Source: an uncultured Caulobacterales bacterium (GTDB taxonomy: Bacteria; Pseudomonadota; Alphaproteobacteria; Caulobacterales; Maricaulaceae). From it: DNA of 64,000 bases. The stretch spans positions 1 to 64,000 of the forward strand of contig CALDSY010000186.1 of assembly GCA_937924355.1 (NCBI GenBank), given 5' to 3'. The translations under genes and the position numbers were made by a program. Positions within the stretch are counted from its first letter, which is position 1. Every line of letters begins with the position of its first letter. The notes beneath the pieces are model-generated. The model was given only the letters and a program-made list of their open reading frames with translations. It had not been told where the DNA came from and did not search any database. Below are positions 10,606 to 20,142 of the stretch, piece after piece.

Positions 10606-11709
10606 ATGACCGACACGACACCTTTATTCAAACCCTTCACCTGTAAAAACCTGGCCCTGCCCAATCGGATTGTTATGGCGCCCATGACACGGGAGCAATC
10701 TCCAGATGGAATTCCCGGTCCGGATGTTGCCGCTTATTATGCGCGCAGAGCGGCGGCCGATGTCGGCTTGATAATCACTGAGGGAACAACCATTGATCGA
10801 GATGGAGCGTCATCCGACCCCAATATTCCCAATTTCCATGACCCCAAGGCATTGAAGGGCTGGAAAAATGTGGCCGAGGAGGTTCACAAAGCGGGCGGGA
10901 AAATCGCCCCTCAACTCTGGCATATGGGCATGATGCGTAAGCCTGGAACCGGACCCCATCCCGAAGCTCCAAGTGATAGTCCATCTGGCATAACCCATAC
11001 GGGAAAACAGGTATTGCCCGAACCTACAGCCAAAGACGTTGAAGATATGGTGTCTGCCTATGCCAAGGCAGCCGGTGAAGCGGTAAAGCTTGGATTTGAC
11101 TGCGTGGAGATTCATGGCGCTCATGGATATCTGGTAGATCAGTTTTTCTGGGACGGGATGAATCACCGTTCAGATAAATATGGCGGTGAACTCATAGACC
11201 GGGCCCAGTTTGGCGGTGACATCATTCGAGAAACCCGCAAGGCCGTTGGACCGGACATTCCCATCATCTTGCGGTGGTCACAATGGAAACAACAAAATTA
11301 TGAAAGCCGCCTGGCCAACACGCCAAAAGAACTCGAACAGTTTCTGGGCGTATTCGTTGATGCGGGAGTCGACATTTTACACTGCTCTACACGCCGTTTC
11401 TGGGAACCGGAGTTCGAAGGGTCCCATATGAATCTTGCAGGGTGGGCTAAAAAGGTCACCGGCCTTCCCACCATCGCCGTCGGCTCCGTGGGTTTATCCG
11501 TCGATTTTATCTCGACGCTGGTCAAACAAGAAAGCTCTGCCAAGCGGTCTCTTGATGACCTTATGGTGCGTTTAGATGCCGGAGAATTTGATCTAGTCGC
11601 TGTTGGTCGCGCCTTGCTGCAGGATCCTTTATGGGCGCAAAAGGTCAAACAAGACCGAATGGACGAATTAGAGGATTATGATCCGGCGGCCCGGTCCGTC
11701 TATTACTAG
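10606..11709 (+). CDS. Old yellow enzyme-family NADH:flavin oxidoreductase
   Basis: FMN-dependent ene-reductase of the old yellow enzyme family: a TIM barrel of 367 residues that reduces activated C=C bonds using NAD(P)H. Visible are the FMN-binding start (PLFKPFTCKNLALPNRIVMAPMTR), the paired histidine motif HGAHGYLVDQFFWDGMNHR with the DKYGG segment, and the C-terminal FMN phosphate loop (IAVGSVG, LVAVGRALLQDPLWAQKV). The substrate is unknown. It is divergent from the lipocalin (49 bases) and its TAG stop overlaps that of the convergent alcohol dehydrogenase by four bases (CTAG). The ribosome site is weak, but the first ATG fits the family start. Confidence 0.92.
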   Translation: MTDTTPLFKPFTCKNLALPNRIVMAPMTREQSPDGIPGPDVAAYYARRAAADVGLIITEGTTIDRDGASSDPNIPNFHDPKALKGWKNVAEEVHKAGGKIAPQLWHMGMMRKPGTGPHPEAPSDSPSGITHTGKQVLPEPTAKDVEDMVSAYAKAAGEAVKLGFDCVEIHGAHGYLVDQFFWDGMNHRSDKYGGELIDRAQFGGDIIRETRKAVGPDIPIILRWSQWKQQNYESRLANTPKELEQFLGVFVDAGVDILHCSTRRFWEPEFEGSHMNLAGWAKKVTGLPTIAVGSVGLSVDFISTLVKQESSAKRSLDDLMVRLDAGEFDLVAVGRALLQDPLWAQKVKQDRMDELEDYDPAARSVYY

Positions 11710-12713
11710 TTAGACAAAACAATCCGGTAACGGGCCTTGCCTGATTTCAATCGTTTGATGGCCTTATTCACATCGGACATGTCGAAGTATTCCACTTGAG
11801 GCTCGATATTGTGGCGCGCGCAAAATTCCAGCATGGTCGCGATTGTCGCCGGAGAACCCGTATCAGATCCACCCACTGATTTCTGTCCAGCTATGAGTGA
11901 CATGGAGGGGATAGGCATGGGTTCGGTGACAATCCCCACCTGCACAAGCTTTCCTCTAGGGGCCAATGCCGACATATAATTAAACCATGGCAGGTTCACA
12001 TTAACGGTCGAAATGATCATATCGAACCGGCCTTTTAGGGCCGCAATGGCGTCATTGTCCCGAGAATTGACAACATGATGCGCCCCAAGCTCTTTAAGCT
12101 CATCTGTTTTGTCCGCCGAGCTCGTGAAGGCCGTCACCTCACACCCCCACGCCTTGGCAAATTTCAGCGCCAAATGCCCTAGCCCGCCAATTCCGATCAC
12201 GGCAACCCTGTGAATAGGTAAAAGACCAAAATCCAGCATAGGCGCAAAAACGGTTATCCCGCCGCAAAACAAAGGCCCTGCCGATCTCGGGTCTAATCCT
12301 TCTGGCAGCGGTATAGCCCAGGCTGACTGCGCTCGCACCCGGTTCGCAAATCCCCCATATCGGCCAATAATCGTCGGACGCGCCTTGCGGCAATGATGCT
12401 GACTCCCTTGCGAACACTGGGCACATGTTAGGCAGCTTTGAGACAGCCAACCTACGCCGACCATCTGACCTTCTTCTAGATGGGAGACACCGGCCCCTAA
12501 TTTGCGAATGCGTCCGACGATTTCGTGTCCGGGGACCAGCGGGTAACGAGCAAATCCCCATTCATTGTCAATCATGGATAAATCTGAATGGCATAAACCA
12601 CAGGCCACAACATCAATTTCAACTTGATCCGATGCTAACACTCCAGGATCATATTCTATTTGTTCCAATTCGGAACCGGCCGCCTTGGCAGCATATGCTG
12701 AAATTTTCTCCAT
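11706..12713 (-). CDS. Zinc-dependent alcohol dehydrogenase (YahK/cinnamyl-alcohol type)
   Basis: Medium-chain NAD(P)-dependent alcohol/aldehyde oxidoreductase. Catalytic zinc ligands appear in CGLCHSD and GHEIVG, and the structural zinc lobe CxxCxxCxxxxxxxC (CLTCAQCSQGSQHHC) is intact. The Rossmann motif IGIGGLGHLALKFAKAWG gives cofactor binding. Its 335 residues and LEEGQMVGVGWL resemble the YahK/CAD branch that reduces aldehydes with NADPH. The substrate is unknown. It lies 15 bases downstream of the homocysteine methyltransferase gene on the same strand and is probably co-transcribed. Confidence 0.93.
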   Translation of the reverse strand: MEKISAYAAKAAGSELEQIEYDPGVLASDQVEIDVVACGLCHSDLSMIDNEWGFARYPLVPGHEIVGRIRKLGAGVSHLEEGQMVGVGWLSQSCLTCAQCSQGSQHHCRKARPTIIGRYGGFANRVRAQSAWAIPLPEGLDPRSAGPLFCGGITVFAPMLDFGLLPIHRVAVIGIGGLGHLALKFAKAWGCEVTAFTSSADKTDELKELGAHHVVNSRDNDAIAALKGRFDMIISTVNVNLPWFNYMSALAPRGKLVQVGIVTEPMPIPSMSLIAGQKSVGGSDTGSPATIATMLEFCARHNIEPQVEYFDMSDVNKAIKRLKSGKARYRIVLSN

Positions 12714-12728
12714 GGCGTCACACGCTTT

Positions 12729-13637
12729 CTAGATATCTGAGGTTATGCTGTAGCCGCTGTTTTCCAGTACAGATTTAAGCGCCGCAATATGATCGGGCCC
12801 CGTCTCGCAGCAACCACCAATTATTTGTAAGCCCGCATCGACACAGCGAAGTCCCCACTGCGCGTAAGCTTGCGGTCCGAGATCCGTTCTTGCGCTCAAC
12901 GATTCGACTGTACCCCCGGCATCTAGCGCAGCAATCGAAGTAAACCCATTGGCATAGGCCCCGGCCGGTACAGGCAGATTAGTCAAAATAGGAAGTACGG
13001 CCTCAATGGTTTCCGGCATGGAGCAGTTGACCATGATAGCATCCGCGCCGGCTTCGATGACCTTCTCGCAGGCCTCTTCCAGTTTTTCGCCGGATCGTAA
13101 AAGTTGGGGGTTGTCATCATCAAGCGTAAAACTCGTCCAACACGGCAAACCTGCATCGGTGACCGCGCGCGTTGCCGCGACCCCTTCCAGGATATTCGCG
13201 GCTGTCTCCACCATAAAGTGCTCAACACCTTGTTTTTGCAGAGCCACCAATTCCAGGAAACTCTCGAAGCATTCTTCTCCGCATGGGGACAGACCTGGTT
13301 TATAGCTGGCCACAAGAGGCGGTAAACACCCGGCTATTTTGACGTTTTTTTGTCCGGCATTTTCCTTGGCACGATGCGCAATATTGATCGCAGCGTCATG
13401 AATGGGTTTCAAGAGGCTAACATCTGCATCCCGTCCCAGTCGTTGCCGGGTCGCCGTATAATTATTAAGGGTAATAACCGTCGCTCCGGCGCGGATAAAA
13501 TCCTCATGGACACCGCAAACCAGATCCGGATCATCCAGCATAACGCGCGTGGACCAAAGGGGTGTAGCTGTGTCCCCCGAACGTTTGACAATCTCTTGTC
13601 CCACGCCTCCGTCAAGCAATACGATAGCCCGGGTCAT
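12729..13637 (-). CDS. Homocysteine S-methyltransferase family protein
   Basis: Pfam S-methyl_trans family, the zinc-dependent barrel used by MmuM, BHMT and the N-terminal part of MetH to transfer methyl groups to homocysteine. Zinc ligands are the Cys of MVNCSMPETI and the paired Cys of IIGGCCETGPDHIAAL; the N-terminus has DGGVGQEIVKRSG. At 302 residues it is a stand-alone enzyme probably using S-methylmethionine or a betaine, though the donor is not fixed by sequence. Its ATG overlaps the M1 peptidase stop (TAATG), so the two are translationally coupled. Confidence 0.9.
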   Translation of the reverse strand: MTRAIVLLDGGVGQEIVKRSGDTATPLWSTRVMLDDPDLVCGVHEDFIRAGATVITLNNYTATRQRLGRDADVSLLKPIHDAAINIAHRAKENAGQKNVKIAGCLPPLVASYKPGLSPCGEECFESFLELVALQKQGVEHFMVETAANILEGVAATRAVTDAGLPCWTSFTLDDDNPQLLRSGEKLEEACEKVIEAGADAIMVNCSMPETIEAVLPILTNLPVPAGAYANGFTSIAALDAGGTVESLSARTDLGPQAYAQWGLRCVDAGLQIIGGCCETGPDHIAALKSVLENSGYSITSDI

Positions 13638-15544
13638 TAGTTTAAAATCGCATCAATGCGTCTTTGCGCTATTGGATGATAGCCTGATCGCGCCGAAGCA
13701 TAGATGTCCTTAGCCCAATCCGCTTTGCCATTGTCATTCAGCGCCCCGTAGAGACGATAAATAAATTTCCCCCGACCTACCGTCATAAGAAAATCCTTGA
13801 TGGCCGGATTGGCCGGCTCATAATTATTCTTTATGGCCTGCATATACCACGCATAGGCAGTTTCAGCGTTGGACGTTCCCGTAAAGTTAAACGCTGCGTC
13901 CAGTTCGTTCATTTGAGGCCCGGACAATCCGTCTGGCATGGAGTTGAGAAAATGCAGCCATTCATGGGTTGACCATTCAGACGTATTTATATCGGCCGCG
14001 GCCAGCTTACCGCTAATCCAATCACCCTGAATTTTTGAGACCTGATCAAAGGCATCGGATTTGGGATCCCTGGCTGTGTCCGGCAAACCGGGACCATACA
14101 CCCAGGCATTGATTTCAGCATCGGTTACGGCATCGGGAAAACGATTGCGAAGATTATCATTCATGTAATTCAAGAAGTCTTCGGTTGTAACACTCTTAAA
14201 GGCATAGGTATCGAAATAGTCTTTCAGGAACGGATCAAAATGTTCACGTCCAAAACGGTCTTCTAGGAAAAACAGGAAATTAGCCCCCTTGATGTAAGAC
14301 ACTAATGTAAAGGCATCATCGGGATGAGAGATATTCTCGGGCATTTTCAAATGAGTCAGCTCTGGACGGGAGGCTTCACCCAAATCCCGTTTGAGACCTT
14401 CCATATCCAAAGCCTGTTCCATAACCGCGCGGCGTTCGCCATATAGCTTTTCCATGACCCGGTTCTCGACATAAGACGTAAAACCTTCATTGAGCCAGGC
14501 GTCCCGCCACGTCGCATTTGTCACCAAATTCCCAGACCAGCTATGCGCAAGTTCATGGGCAACCACATTGGTCAAACTTTTATCGCCTGCGACCAGAGTC
14601 GGAGTCAAAAATGACAATCTTGGATTTTCCATTCCGCCGAACGGAAAACTCGGTGGAAGTACGATCAAATCATATCGCCCCCAGCGATAAGGACCATATA
14701 GCTCAGCATTCGCTACTTCCATTTGCGGGGTTTCCGAAAACTCTTCAGCCGAAGCCTCCAGAATATAGCTTTCGGAATAGACACCGATATGATCATTTAT
14801 GGCTTTGAAATCGATGTCGCCAACGGCAAATGCCAGCAAATAGGCCGGAATTGGTTGGGGCATATCAAAACTATATTCGCCGTCTCTCGGGGTATTTGGG
14901 TCCTGGTCAGCACTCATCAAGGCGATCAGTTCAGGCGGTGTGCGCAGGGTTGCGCTATAGGTAATGCGAACGGCCGGCGTATCTTGGACCGGGGCCATGG
15001 TCCGCGCGTGAATAGGCTGACCTTGCGAGAACATATAGGGGTGCTCTTTGCCGGCTGTTTGATCCGGAGAAAGCCACTGCAAACCCTCGGCTTCGGGACT
15101 GGTTTCGTAATCGATCCGGACTTTTTCGGTGGATGACGATAAAGGAATTGTCAGGGCCTGGCCCAATAGATCATCTTCAGAAGAAAGACCGTAACTACTT
15201 TTCGTCCAGTCGGTTCCATCAAAAACTTCGACCGACTCAATTTTCAGCTTTCGGGTATCCAGAACAAGTTCTGACGCAGTCTTGTCAGTTCGGTCAAAAT
15301 CAATCGTGGCTATACCGTCTAGGACTTTGCGGTCAAAATTGACATCTAGATTGAGATCCAGATGGGTCATTCGAACGTCGCCATAATTGGCATAGGTGAA
15401 CTTGTCAGCCTTATCTGGGCTTTGATTGATTTCGGATATTTTGACCGCTTGGGCAGAATTGTCGGAGCTGGCACTGGTGCCATCTTTACAGCCCGCAAAC
15501 CCAATGATGAGCAAGCTTGCCCCAATTAATTTCAAATGTTTCAC
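13637..15544 (-). CDS. M1-family metallo-aminopeptidase lipoprotein
   Basis: Zinc aminopeptidase of family M1 (leukotriene A4 hydrolase/aminopeptidase N type) with an LTA4H-like C-terminal helical domain. The substrate-recognition motif GGMEN (FPFGGMENPRLSFL), zinc motif HELAH and downstream Glu of LNEGFTSYVE are intact. It begins with a lipoprotein signal, IIGFAGC, so it acts in the periplasm or at the outer membrane. I choose the GTG at 15542-15544, six bases after AGGGG, which places the gene just beyond the der stop, giving 635 residues. An ATG seven codons upstream would overlap der more. Confidence 0.93.
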   Translation of the reverse strand: MKHLKLIGASLLIIGFAGCKDGTSASSDNSAQAVKISEINQSPDKADKFTYANYGDVRMTHLDLNLDVNFDRKVLDGIATIDFDRTDKTASELVLDTRKLKIESVEVFDGTDWTKSSYGLSSEDDLLGQALTIPLSSSTEKVRIDYETSPEAEGLQWLSPDQTAGKEHPYMFSQGQPIHARTMAPVQDTPAVRITYSATLRTPPELIALMSADQDPNTPRDGEYSFDMPQPIPAYLLAFAVGDIDFKAINDHIGVYSESYILEASAEEFSETPQMEVANAELYGPYRWGRYDLIVLPPSFPFGGMENPRLSFLTPTLVAGDKSLTNVVAHELAHSWSGNLVTNATWRDAWLNEGFTSYVENRVMEKLYGERRAVMEQALDMEGLKRDLGEASRPELTHLKMPENISHPDDAFTLVSYIKGANFLFFLEDRFGREHFDPFLKDYFDTYAFKSVTTEDFLNYMNDNLRNRFPDAVTDAEINAWVYGPGLPDTARDPKSDAFDQVSKIQGDWISGKLAAADINTSEWSTHEWLHFLNSMPDGLSGPQMNELDAAFNFTGTSNAETAYAWYMQAIKNNYEPANPAIKDFLMTVGRGKFIYRLYGALNDNGKADWAKDIYASARSGYHPIAQRRIDAILN

Positions 15545-15545
15545 A

Positions 15546-16955
15546 CTAATCCCCTTTGTTATCATACGGATTTGTTCCGCCCCTTACGAAAAGCCGAATA
15601 GGTGTTCCCGGTAAATCAAAGTCCTCGCGAAGGCCATTAATGAGATAGCGCCTGTAACTATCCGGCAGGCGGTCCGCTCGCGAGCATTTTAAGATAAATG
15701 TAGGCGGGCGGGTTTTTGTTTGCGATATATATTTTGGCTTAATACGCCGGCCATTGACCGCAGGCGGCGGATGTCTCTGAATTTTTTCCTTTAACCACTC
15801 ATTCAGTTCAGATGTTTTAACCTTGGCGCTCCAATCGATATGGACGCGCTCGATGGCGGGTAATAGCCGGTCGACACTTTTACCGGTTAGGCCTGAAAAC
15901 ATGACCACTGAAACACCCTTAAGCTGAGGCAACAATCGCGCGGCCTGTTCTCGTAAGGCTTTGGCCATTTCGGATTTGTTCTCTACCAGATCCCATTTGG
16001 TGACGCCAATAACCATGGCCCGGCCCTCTCGTTCGCAAAGCGACGCGATTTGCATGTCCTGTTTGTCAAACGGTCTGCCCGCATCCATGAGCAAAATGAC
16101 AACCTGAGCAAACTTAATAGCCCGCAATGTCTCAGCGACTGAAAGTTTTTCCAAAGTCTCTTGAACTTTGGCTTTCTTCCGCATACCGGCCGTATCGTGA
16201 AACAGAACCCGCCGTCCCGCCCACATATAGTCAATTGTAATCGCATCACGCGTAACGCCGGCCTCGGGCCCCGTCAAAAGACGATTTTCGCCGATTAAAG
16301 TGTTGATCAACGTTGATTTTCCTGCATTAGGACGACCGACAATGGCAATGCGGACCGGCGCGTCGGAACGATCAATCTCATCTATAACCGGTGACAGGTC
16401 CACATCCCGCAACGCCATTTCCATGGCGTCATCCAGATCAACCATCCCGATATTATGCTCGGCGGCAACTTCGATGGGATCACCCAGTCCCAGCGCGTAG
16501 CCTTCGTTCACCCCATCATCGGCGGCCCGAGACTCGCATTTATTGGCCACCAGCACTGTGGGCTTGCCAGACTTTCTTACGAAATCCGCAAAAATGCGGT
16601 CCAGGGGCGTCACGCCGATGCGCGCGTCATAGACAAACAGGCAGATATCAGCGTCCATAACGGCCGCCTCTGTTTGCGCCCGCATTTTTGCTTCCAGCTT
16701 CTCACCCTTGGCGTTTTCAAACCCGGCTGTGTCCATCAATAGCAATGAACGCCCGCGTAAACGACCCGAAGTTTCGCGCCGGTCTCTCGTTACGCCTGGT
16801 GTATCATTGACAATGGCAAGCTTTTTTCCGGCCATTCGATTGAAAAGCGTTGACTTCCCCACATTAGGGCGACCGATAATGGCAACTTTCGCCGGACGCG
16901 GCCCAAGGTCTTCCGCCTCTTCCGGCGGTAGTTCTGTTACGTCCCCTTCGCCCAT
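15546..16955 (-). CDS. der: GTPase Der (EngA), ribosome assembly
   Basis: Double-GTPase required for 50S ribosomal subunit maturation. Two tandem G domains are evident: GRPNVGKSTLFN with DTAGF and NKCES in the first, GRPNAGKSTLIN with DTAGMRKKAK and TKWDLVE in the second. A C-terminal KH-like domain ends in GTPIRLFVRGGTNPY, typical of Der. A 20-residue acidic N-extension precedes the first G domain. It is four bases downstream of bamB, completing the YfgM-like/bamB/der operon known in many proteobacteria. Confidence 0.98.
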   Translation of the reverse strand: MGEGDVTELPPEEAEDLGPRPAKVAIIGRPNVGKSTLFNRMAGKKLAIVNDTPGVTRDRRETSGRLRGRSLLLMDTAGFENAKGEKLEAKMRAQTEAAVMDADICLFVYDARIGVTPLDRIFADFVRKSGKPTVLVANKCESRAADDGVNEGYALGLGDPIEVAAEHNIGMVDLDDAMEMALRDVDLSPVIDEIDRSDAPVRIAIVGRPNAGKSTLINTLIGENRLLTGPEAGVTRDAITIDYMWAGRRVLFHDTAGMRKKAKVQETLEKLSVAETLRAIKFAQVVILLMDAGRPFDKQDMQIASLCEREGRAMVIGVTKWDLVENKSEMAKALREQAARLLPQLKGVSVVMFSGLTGKSVDRLLPAIERVHIDWSAKVKTSELNEWLKEKIQRHPPPAVNGRRIKPKYISQTKTRPPTFILKCSRADRLPDSYRRYLINGLREDFDLPGTPIRLFVRGGTNPYDNKGD

Positions 16956-16959
16956 AGCA

Positions 16960-18408
16960 TTAGCGCAATGCGATCAGTTTGGCTTTGTCATTCAGGACAT
17001 AAACGGTCTGGTTGGCAACAATCGGCGAGACAAAGACCGGATCGCCCAACTTAAACTTCCGGAAGACCTCACCCGTATAAGGATTAAGCTCAACAGCTTC
17101 TCCTCGGGACGACACCGTCAATAGAGAATTCCCAATCAGAATTGGGCCCGCCCAAGCAATACGCTCTTTACGCTTCTTCTCATTCTTGAAAGCGCGTAAT
17201 TGTTGCGTCCAGACAACAGCCCCGCTTGTCTTGGACATACAGGCGACTTCGCCGCCCGTTGTCACCGTATAAACAAAATCACCAGCAACCCACGGATATC
17301 CCAATGACCCTGCAGGCTGGGTCCAGACACGCTGTCCATTTCTAAGGTCAAAAGCACTAATGACCCCGGACTGAGCCGTCGCGATGACATAACCGTCTGC
17401 AATGACGGGTCCGGATGCAATATCATTAAGACTGGAAAGAGGTGTCAGTTGACCCGAAGACGATAGAGCATCTTGCCAGAGTACAACCCCGTTTTGCACT
17501 CTTAACGCTACAAGTTCACCTGAGGCAAACGGCGCGATGACAACGTCCTCAAAGACGGCCGGGCTGGGCGCTGTTAACATACGGGCGCTTTCGACAATGC
17601 CCTGATAAGTCCATAAAACCTCACCTGTTGCGGAATTAATTGCAAACAATTCATTGTCGTCAGAGACTGCGAACAGGCGACCATTTGATACGGTCGGCGC
17701 AGAATGTAAGGGTGTTGTGAGGCGCTTTTTCCAGACCGATTGACCGGTTTGGGCGTCTAATGCTTCTACTGCCCCTAATCCAGATGTAACGAAAATTTTG
17801 CCATCAGCCGCCGCGATCCCGCCCCCGACAGATTCTCGGTCATCACCACCGCCATCGCCAAATGGATTGGTTACGCGCTCAAACAGATTAGCTCGGCCTT
17901 CACGGGTTCGGCCCGCGGCTTCAACACGCACCACATGGGACCAAACTCGCGCCCCTGAATTAGCATCGTAGGCCGTGACTCGGTTTTTACCGTCCATCAC
18001 AAAAATTTTGCCGCCTGCGACAACCGGCGAAGCTACGATCCGTCCTTTGCGCGACGAACCATCGCCCACATCACGAGTCCAAAGCCGGGTCAATTGACCA
18101 TCCGTTGTAGGCCGCTGCATAGCATGGACGGCATTACCACCGGGCTGCGGCCAGTCGGCATTCACATAGGTTTGCGGCAACGCAATATCCGCTGGCGTAA
18201 TCTCTTCCGATGGCTGCAAGGACTCTTCAGCCGTCAAAAGAGAAATTCGTTGTTCTTTCCCAGCAACGTCACCCTGTTTTTTAAGCTTCTGCGCTGCGGT
18301 TTCATCAAATGGGTTGATGGCGTCCGCGACACTTCCAATCGTTGAGCAGCCCGACAGCATCAGCAGGCCAAGCGTCGGCACCAATATGTGTTTCAAAGAT
18401 TTATTCAT
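16960..18408 (-). CDS. bamB: Outer membrane assembly lipoprotein BamB
   Basis: BamB, the beta-propeller lipoprotein of the BAM complex that inserts beta-barrel proteins into the outer membrane. The lipoprotein signal ends in LLMLSGC. Repeated PQQ-like blades recur through the protein (for example IFVMDGKNRVTAYDANSGARVW, VYVLNDKAKLIALR). It has 482 residues, longer than E. coli BamB (about 390), mostly because of an extended N-terminal linker. I start at the ATG at 18406-18408, which overlaps the end of the upstream TPR gene by eight bases and gives a proper signal peptide; an upstream in-frame start would put a basic tail before it. Confidence 0.95.
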   Translation of the reverse strand: MNKSLKHILVPTLGLLMLSGCSTIGSVADAINPFDETAAQKLKKQGDVAGKEQRISLLTAEESLQPSEEITPADIALPQTYVNADWPQPGGNAVHAMQRPTTDGQLTRLWTRDVGDGSSRKGRIVASPVVAGGKIFVMDGKNRVTAYDANSGARVWSHVVRVEAAGRTREGRANLFERVTNPFGDGGGDDRESVGGGIAAADGKIFVTSGLGAVEALDAQTGQSVWKKRLTTPLHSAPTVSNGRLFAVSDDNELFAINSATGEVLWTYQGIVESARMLTAPSPAVFEDVVIAPFASGELVALRVQNGVVLWQDALSSSGQLTPLSSLNDIASGPVIADGYVIATAQSGVISAFDLRNGQRVWTQPAGSLGYPWVAGDFVYTVTTGGEVACMSKTSGAVVWTQQLRAFKNEKKRKERIAWAGPILIGNSLLTVSSRGEAVELNPYTGEVFRKFKLGDPVFVSPIVANQTVYVLNDKAKLIALR

Positions 18409-19144
18409 TTTCTTCGGTCTCCGTAGGCGCCGATTCAGTGTCATCGCCGGGTTCAGCTGGCGAGGTCATTTCTGTTTCCGTGGGCGCGGTCGTCGCGTCC
18501 GAGGCGGAAGTGTTGAGTATAAGCAGATTTTGTTTGGCCCGTCTGACGATCGACTCCGGGGCGCCCGGACTGGTCTCGATGTAGGACAGATGCATTCTGG
18601 CCGTTTTAAGATCATTTGTTTCTTGCGCCGCATAAGCCATCAACTCCCTTGCCAGATACTGGTAGGGTTCGTCCTTTTGAGTCAGAGGCTCGATCCGAGA
18701 TTTGACATCTTCAAACTTTCCGAGACCTGCAAGGATATATCCGGCTTTTAGTTGGGCCAGTTGGATATGGCGCTTTTTTGAAAACTTCGTCGCCGCATCG
18801 TCGAAAAAGGCCACAGCCTTTTCCTTATTACCGTTTTCAAGCTCCAGCTCCGCCGCGCGTAGAAGTGATATCCCAGCATAACCGTCCGGCGCATTTTGCG
18901 ATAGAGTTGTAAATTTTGCGACAGCGCCGGTCTTGTCATCGCCAATAGAGTCAACCACTTCAATATAGTCGTAGGATGTACTTTCGGACACTTGCTCAGC
19001 TCTATATTCGCGCCACTGGAACAATGCCGTTCCGGCAACAATCAAAACAATGAGCGCAGCCAGATAGGGCCCATATTTTTTGAGCCAGAGATTGTAATCG
19101 TCTTTACGAAGTTCTTCCTGAACTTCACTGATAAAATCGACCAC
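18401..19144 (-). CDS. YfgM-like tetratricopeptide membrane protein
   Basis: Homologue of the YfgM/TPR_21 family, an inner-membrane-anchored periplasmic protein that accompanies the SecYEG translocon and chaperones. An N-terminal cytoplasmic helix (VDFISEVQEELRKDD) precedes one transmembrane segment (residues about 25-43), then TPR-like helical pairs and a Glu/Thr-rich acidic tail. The family role comes from E. coli; here it rests on domain layout and its place as first gene of the operon with bamB and der. It shares eight bases with the bamB start. Confidence 0.88.
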   Translation of the reverse strand: MVDFISEVQEELRKDDYNLWLKKYGPYLAALIVLIVAGTALFQWREYRAEQVSESTSYDYIEVVDSIGDDKTGAVAKFTTLSQNAPDGYAGISLLRAAELELENGNKEKAVAFFDDAATKFSKKRHIQLAQLKAGYILAGLGKFEDVKSRIEPLTQKDEPYQYLARELMAYAAQETNDLKTARMHLSYIETSPGAPESIVRRAKQNLLILNTSASDATTAPTETEMTSPAEPGDDTESAPTETEENE

Positions 19145-19261
19145 GTTTATTCCTTAATTTTTTTGACCGGAGACTCGGTTATCTTGCGGCGCAAACTATC
19201 CGCCCTTTTATATAATCGCAACACCAAACGGCATGACGAAACGGTAAGAATGCGCAATTAA

Positions 19262-20077
19262 TCAGCTAAACTTATATGTGTTGTCGGGGCCCGGAAATGA
19301 CCGGTTCTTAACCTCGTTTGCGTAATTCTCCACTGAGTCGCGGATTATTGACTGCATGTCCGAATATTTCTTCACAAATTTAGGCACGCGGGTGAACATA
19401 CCCAGCATATCCGGTGTGACCAATATCTGACCATCGCACCCTGCTGAGGCGCCAATGCCGATTGTTGGAATTGATACGGCCTTGGTTACTTTGTCAGCCA
19501 ATTCCGCTGATACGCCTTCGACGACAACGGCAAAAGACCCAGCATCCGCAGCCGCTTTTGCATTTTCCACGATTTCTTCTGCGACTTTGGGATTTCGGCC
19601 TCTGGCTCTGAAACCGCCCAAGACATTCATAGATTGGGGCCGTAGACCGACATGACTCATAACGGGTATTCCCCGCTCCACCAGATAAGCAATCGTTTCG
19701 GCCGCGTAAGTTCCGCTTTCAATTTTAATGGCCTGACAGCCTGTTTCTCGCATCACGCGCGCCGCGCTGTTAAAAGCCCGCTCCGGACTATCCTCGTAAT
19801 ATCCGAACGGGAGATCGACAACAACGAGCGCGGATTTCGACCCCCGCATGACAGCCTGACCATGCAGGATCATCATATCCAAAGTTACGCCGACTGTTGT
19901 CGTCAGACCGTGGACAACCATTCCGACACTGTCGCCAACCAGAATCAGGTCACAATACTCATCTAATATTTCAGCCGTCGGCGCATCATAGGCCGTGAGA
20001 CAAACAATGGGCTCTTGACCTTTTCGGGCGGTAATTTCAGGGGCCGTTTTCCGGCGCATTTGATTTTGAGCTGACAT
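19262..20077 (-). CDS. panB: 3-methyl-2-oxobutanoate hydroxymethyltransferase
   Basis: PanB (ketopantoate hydroxymethyltransferase), first committed step of pantothenate and coenzyme A synthesis: adds a hydroxymethyl from methylenetetrahydrofolate to 2-oxoisovalerate. The TIM-barrel motifs LTAYDAPTAEILDEYCDLILVGDSVGMVVHG, VVDLPFGYYEDSPERA, GIPVMSHVGLRPQ and TIGIGASAGCDGQILVTPDMLG are intact. Its 271 residues match the family. Another coenzyme A gene, coaD, lies 22 kb away. It is transcribed separately. Confidence 0.97.
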   Translation of the reverse strand: MSAQNQMRRKTAPEITARKGQEPIVCLTAYDAPTAEILDEYCDLILVGDSVGMVVHGLTTTVGVTLDMMILHGQAVMRGSKSALVVVDLPFGYYEDSPERAFNSAARVMRETGCQAIKIESGTYAAETIAYLVERGIPVMSHVGLRPQSMNVLGGFRARGRNPKVAEEIVENAKAAADAGSFAVVVEGVSAELADKVTKAVSIPTIGIGASAGCDGQILVTPDMLGMFTRVPKFVKKYSDMQSIIRDSVENYANEVKNRSFPGPDNTYKFS

Positions 20078-20142
20078 GGTCTTTCACCCATTACGTTTCA
20101 CCCGGGACTATAGGCGCTTTAATCTCTGATTATAAGTGAAAA

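Noticed and set aside
10557-10685. N-terminal extension of the lipocalin
   Set aside because: It puts a second hydrophobic run before the lipoprotein signal and overlaps the divergent gene; the internal ATG has a proper ribosome site.
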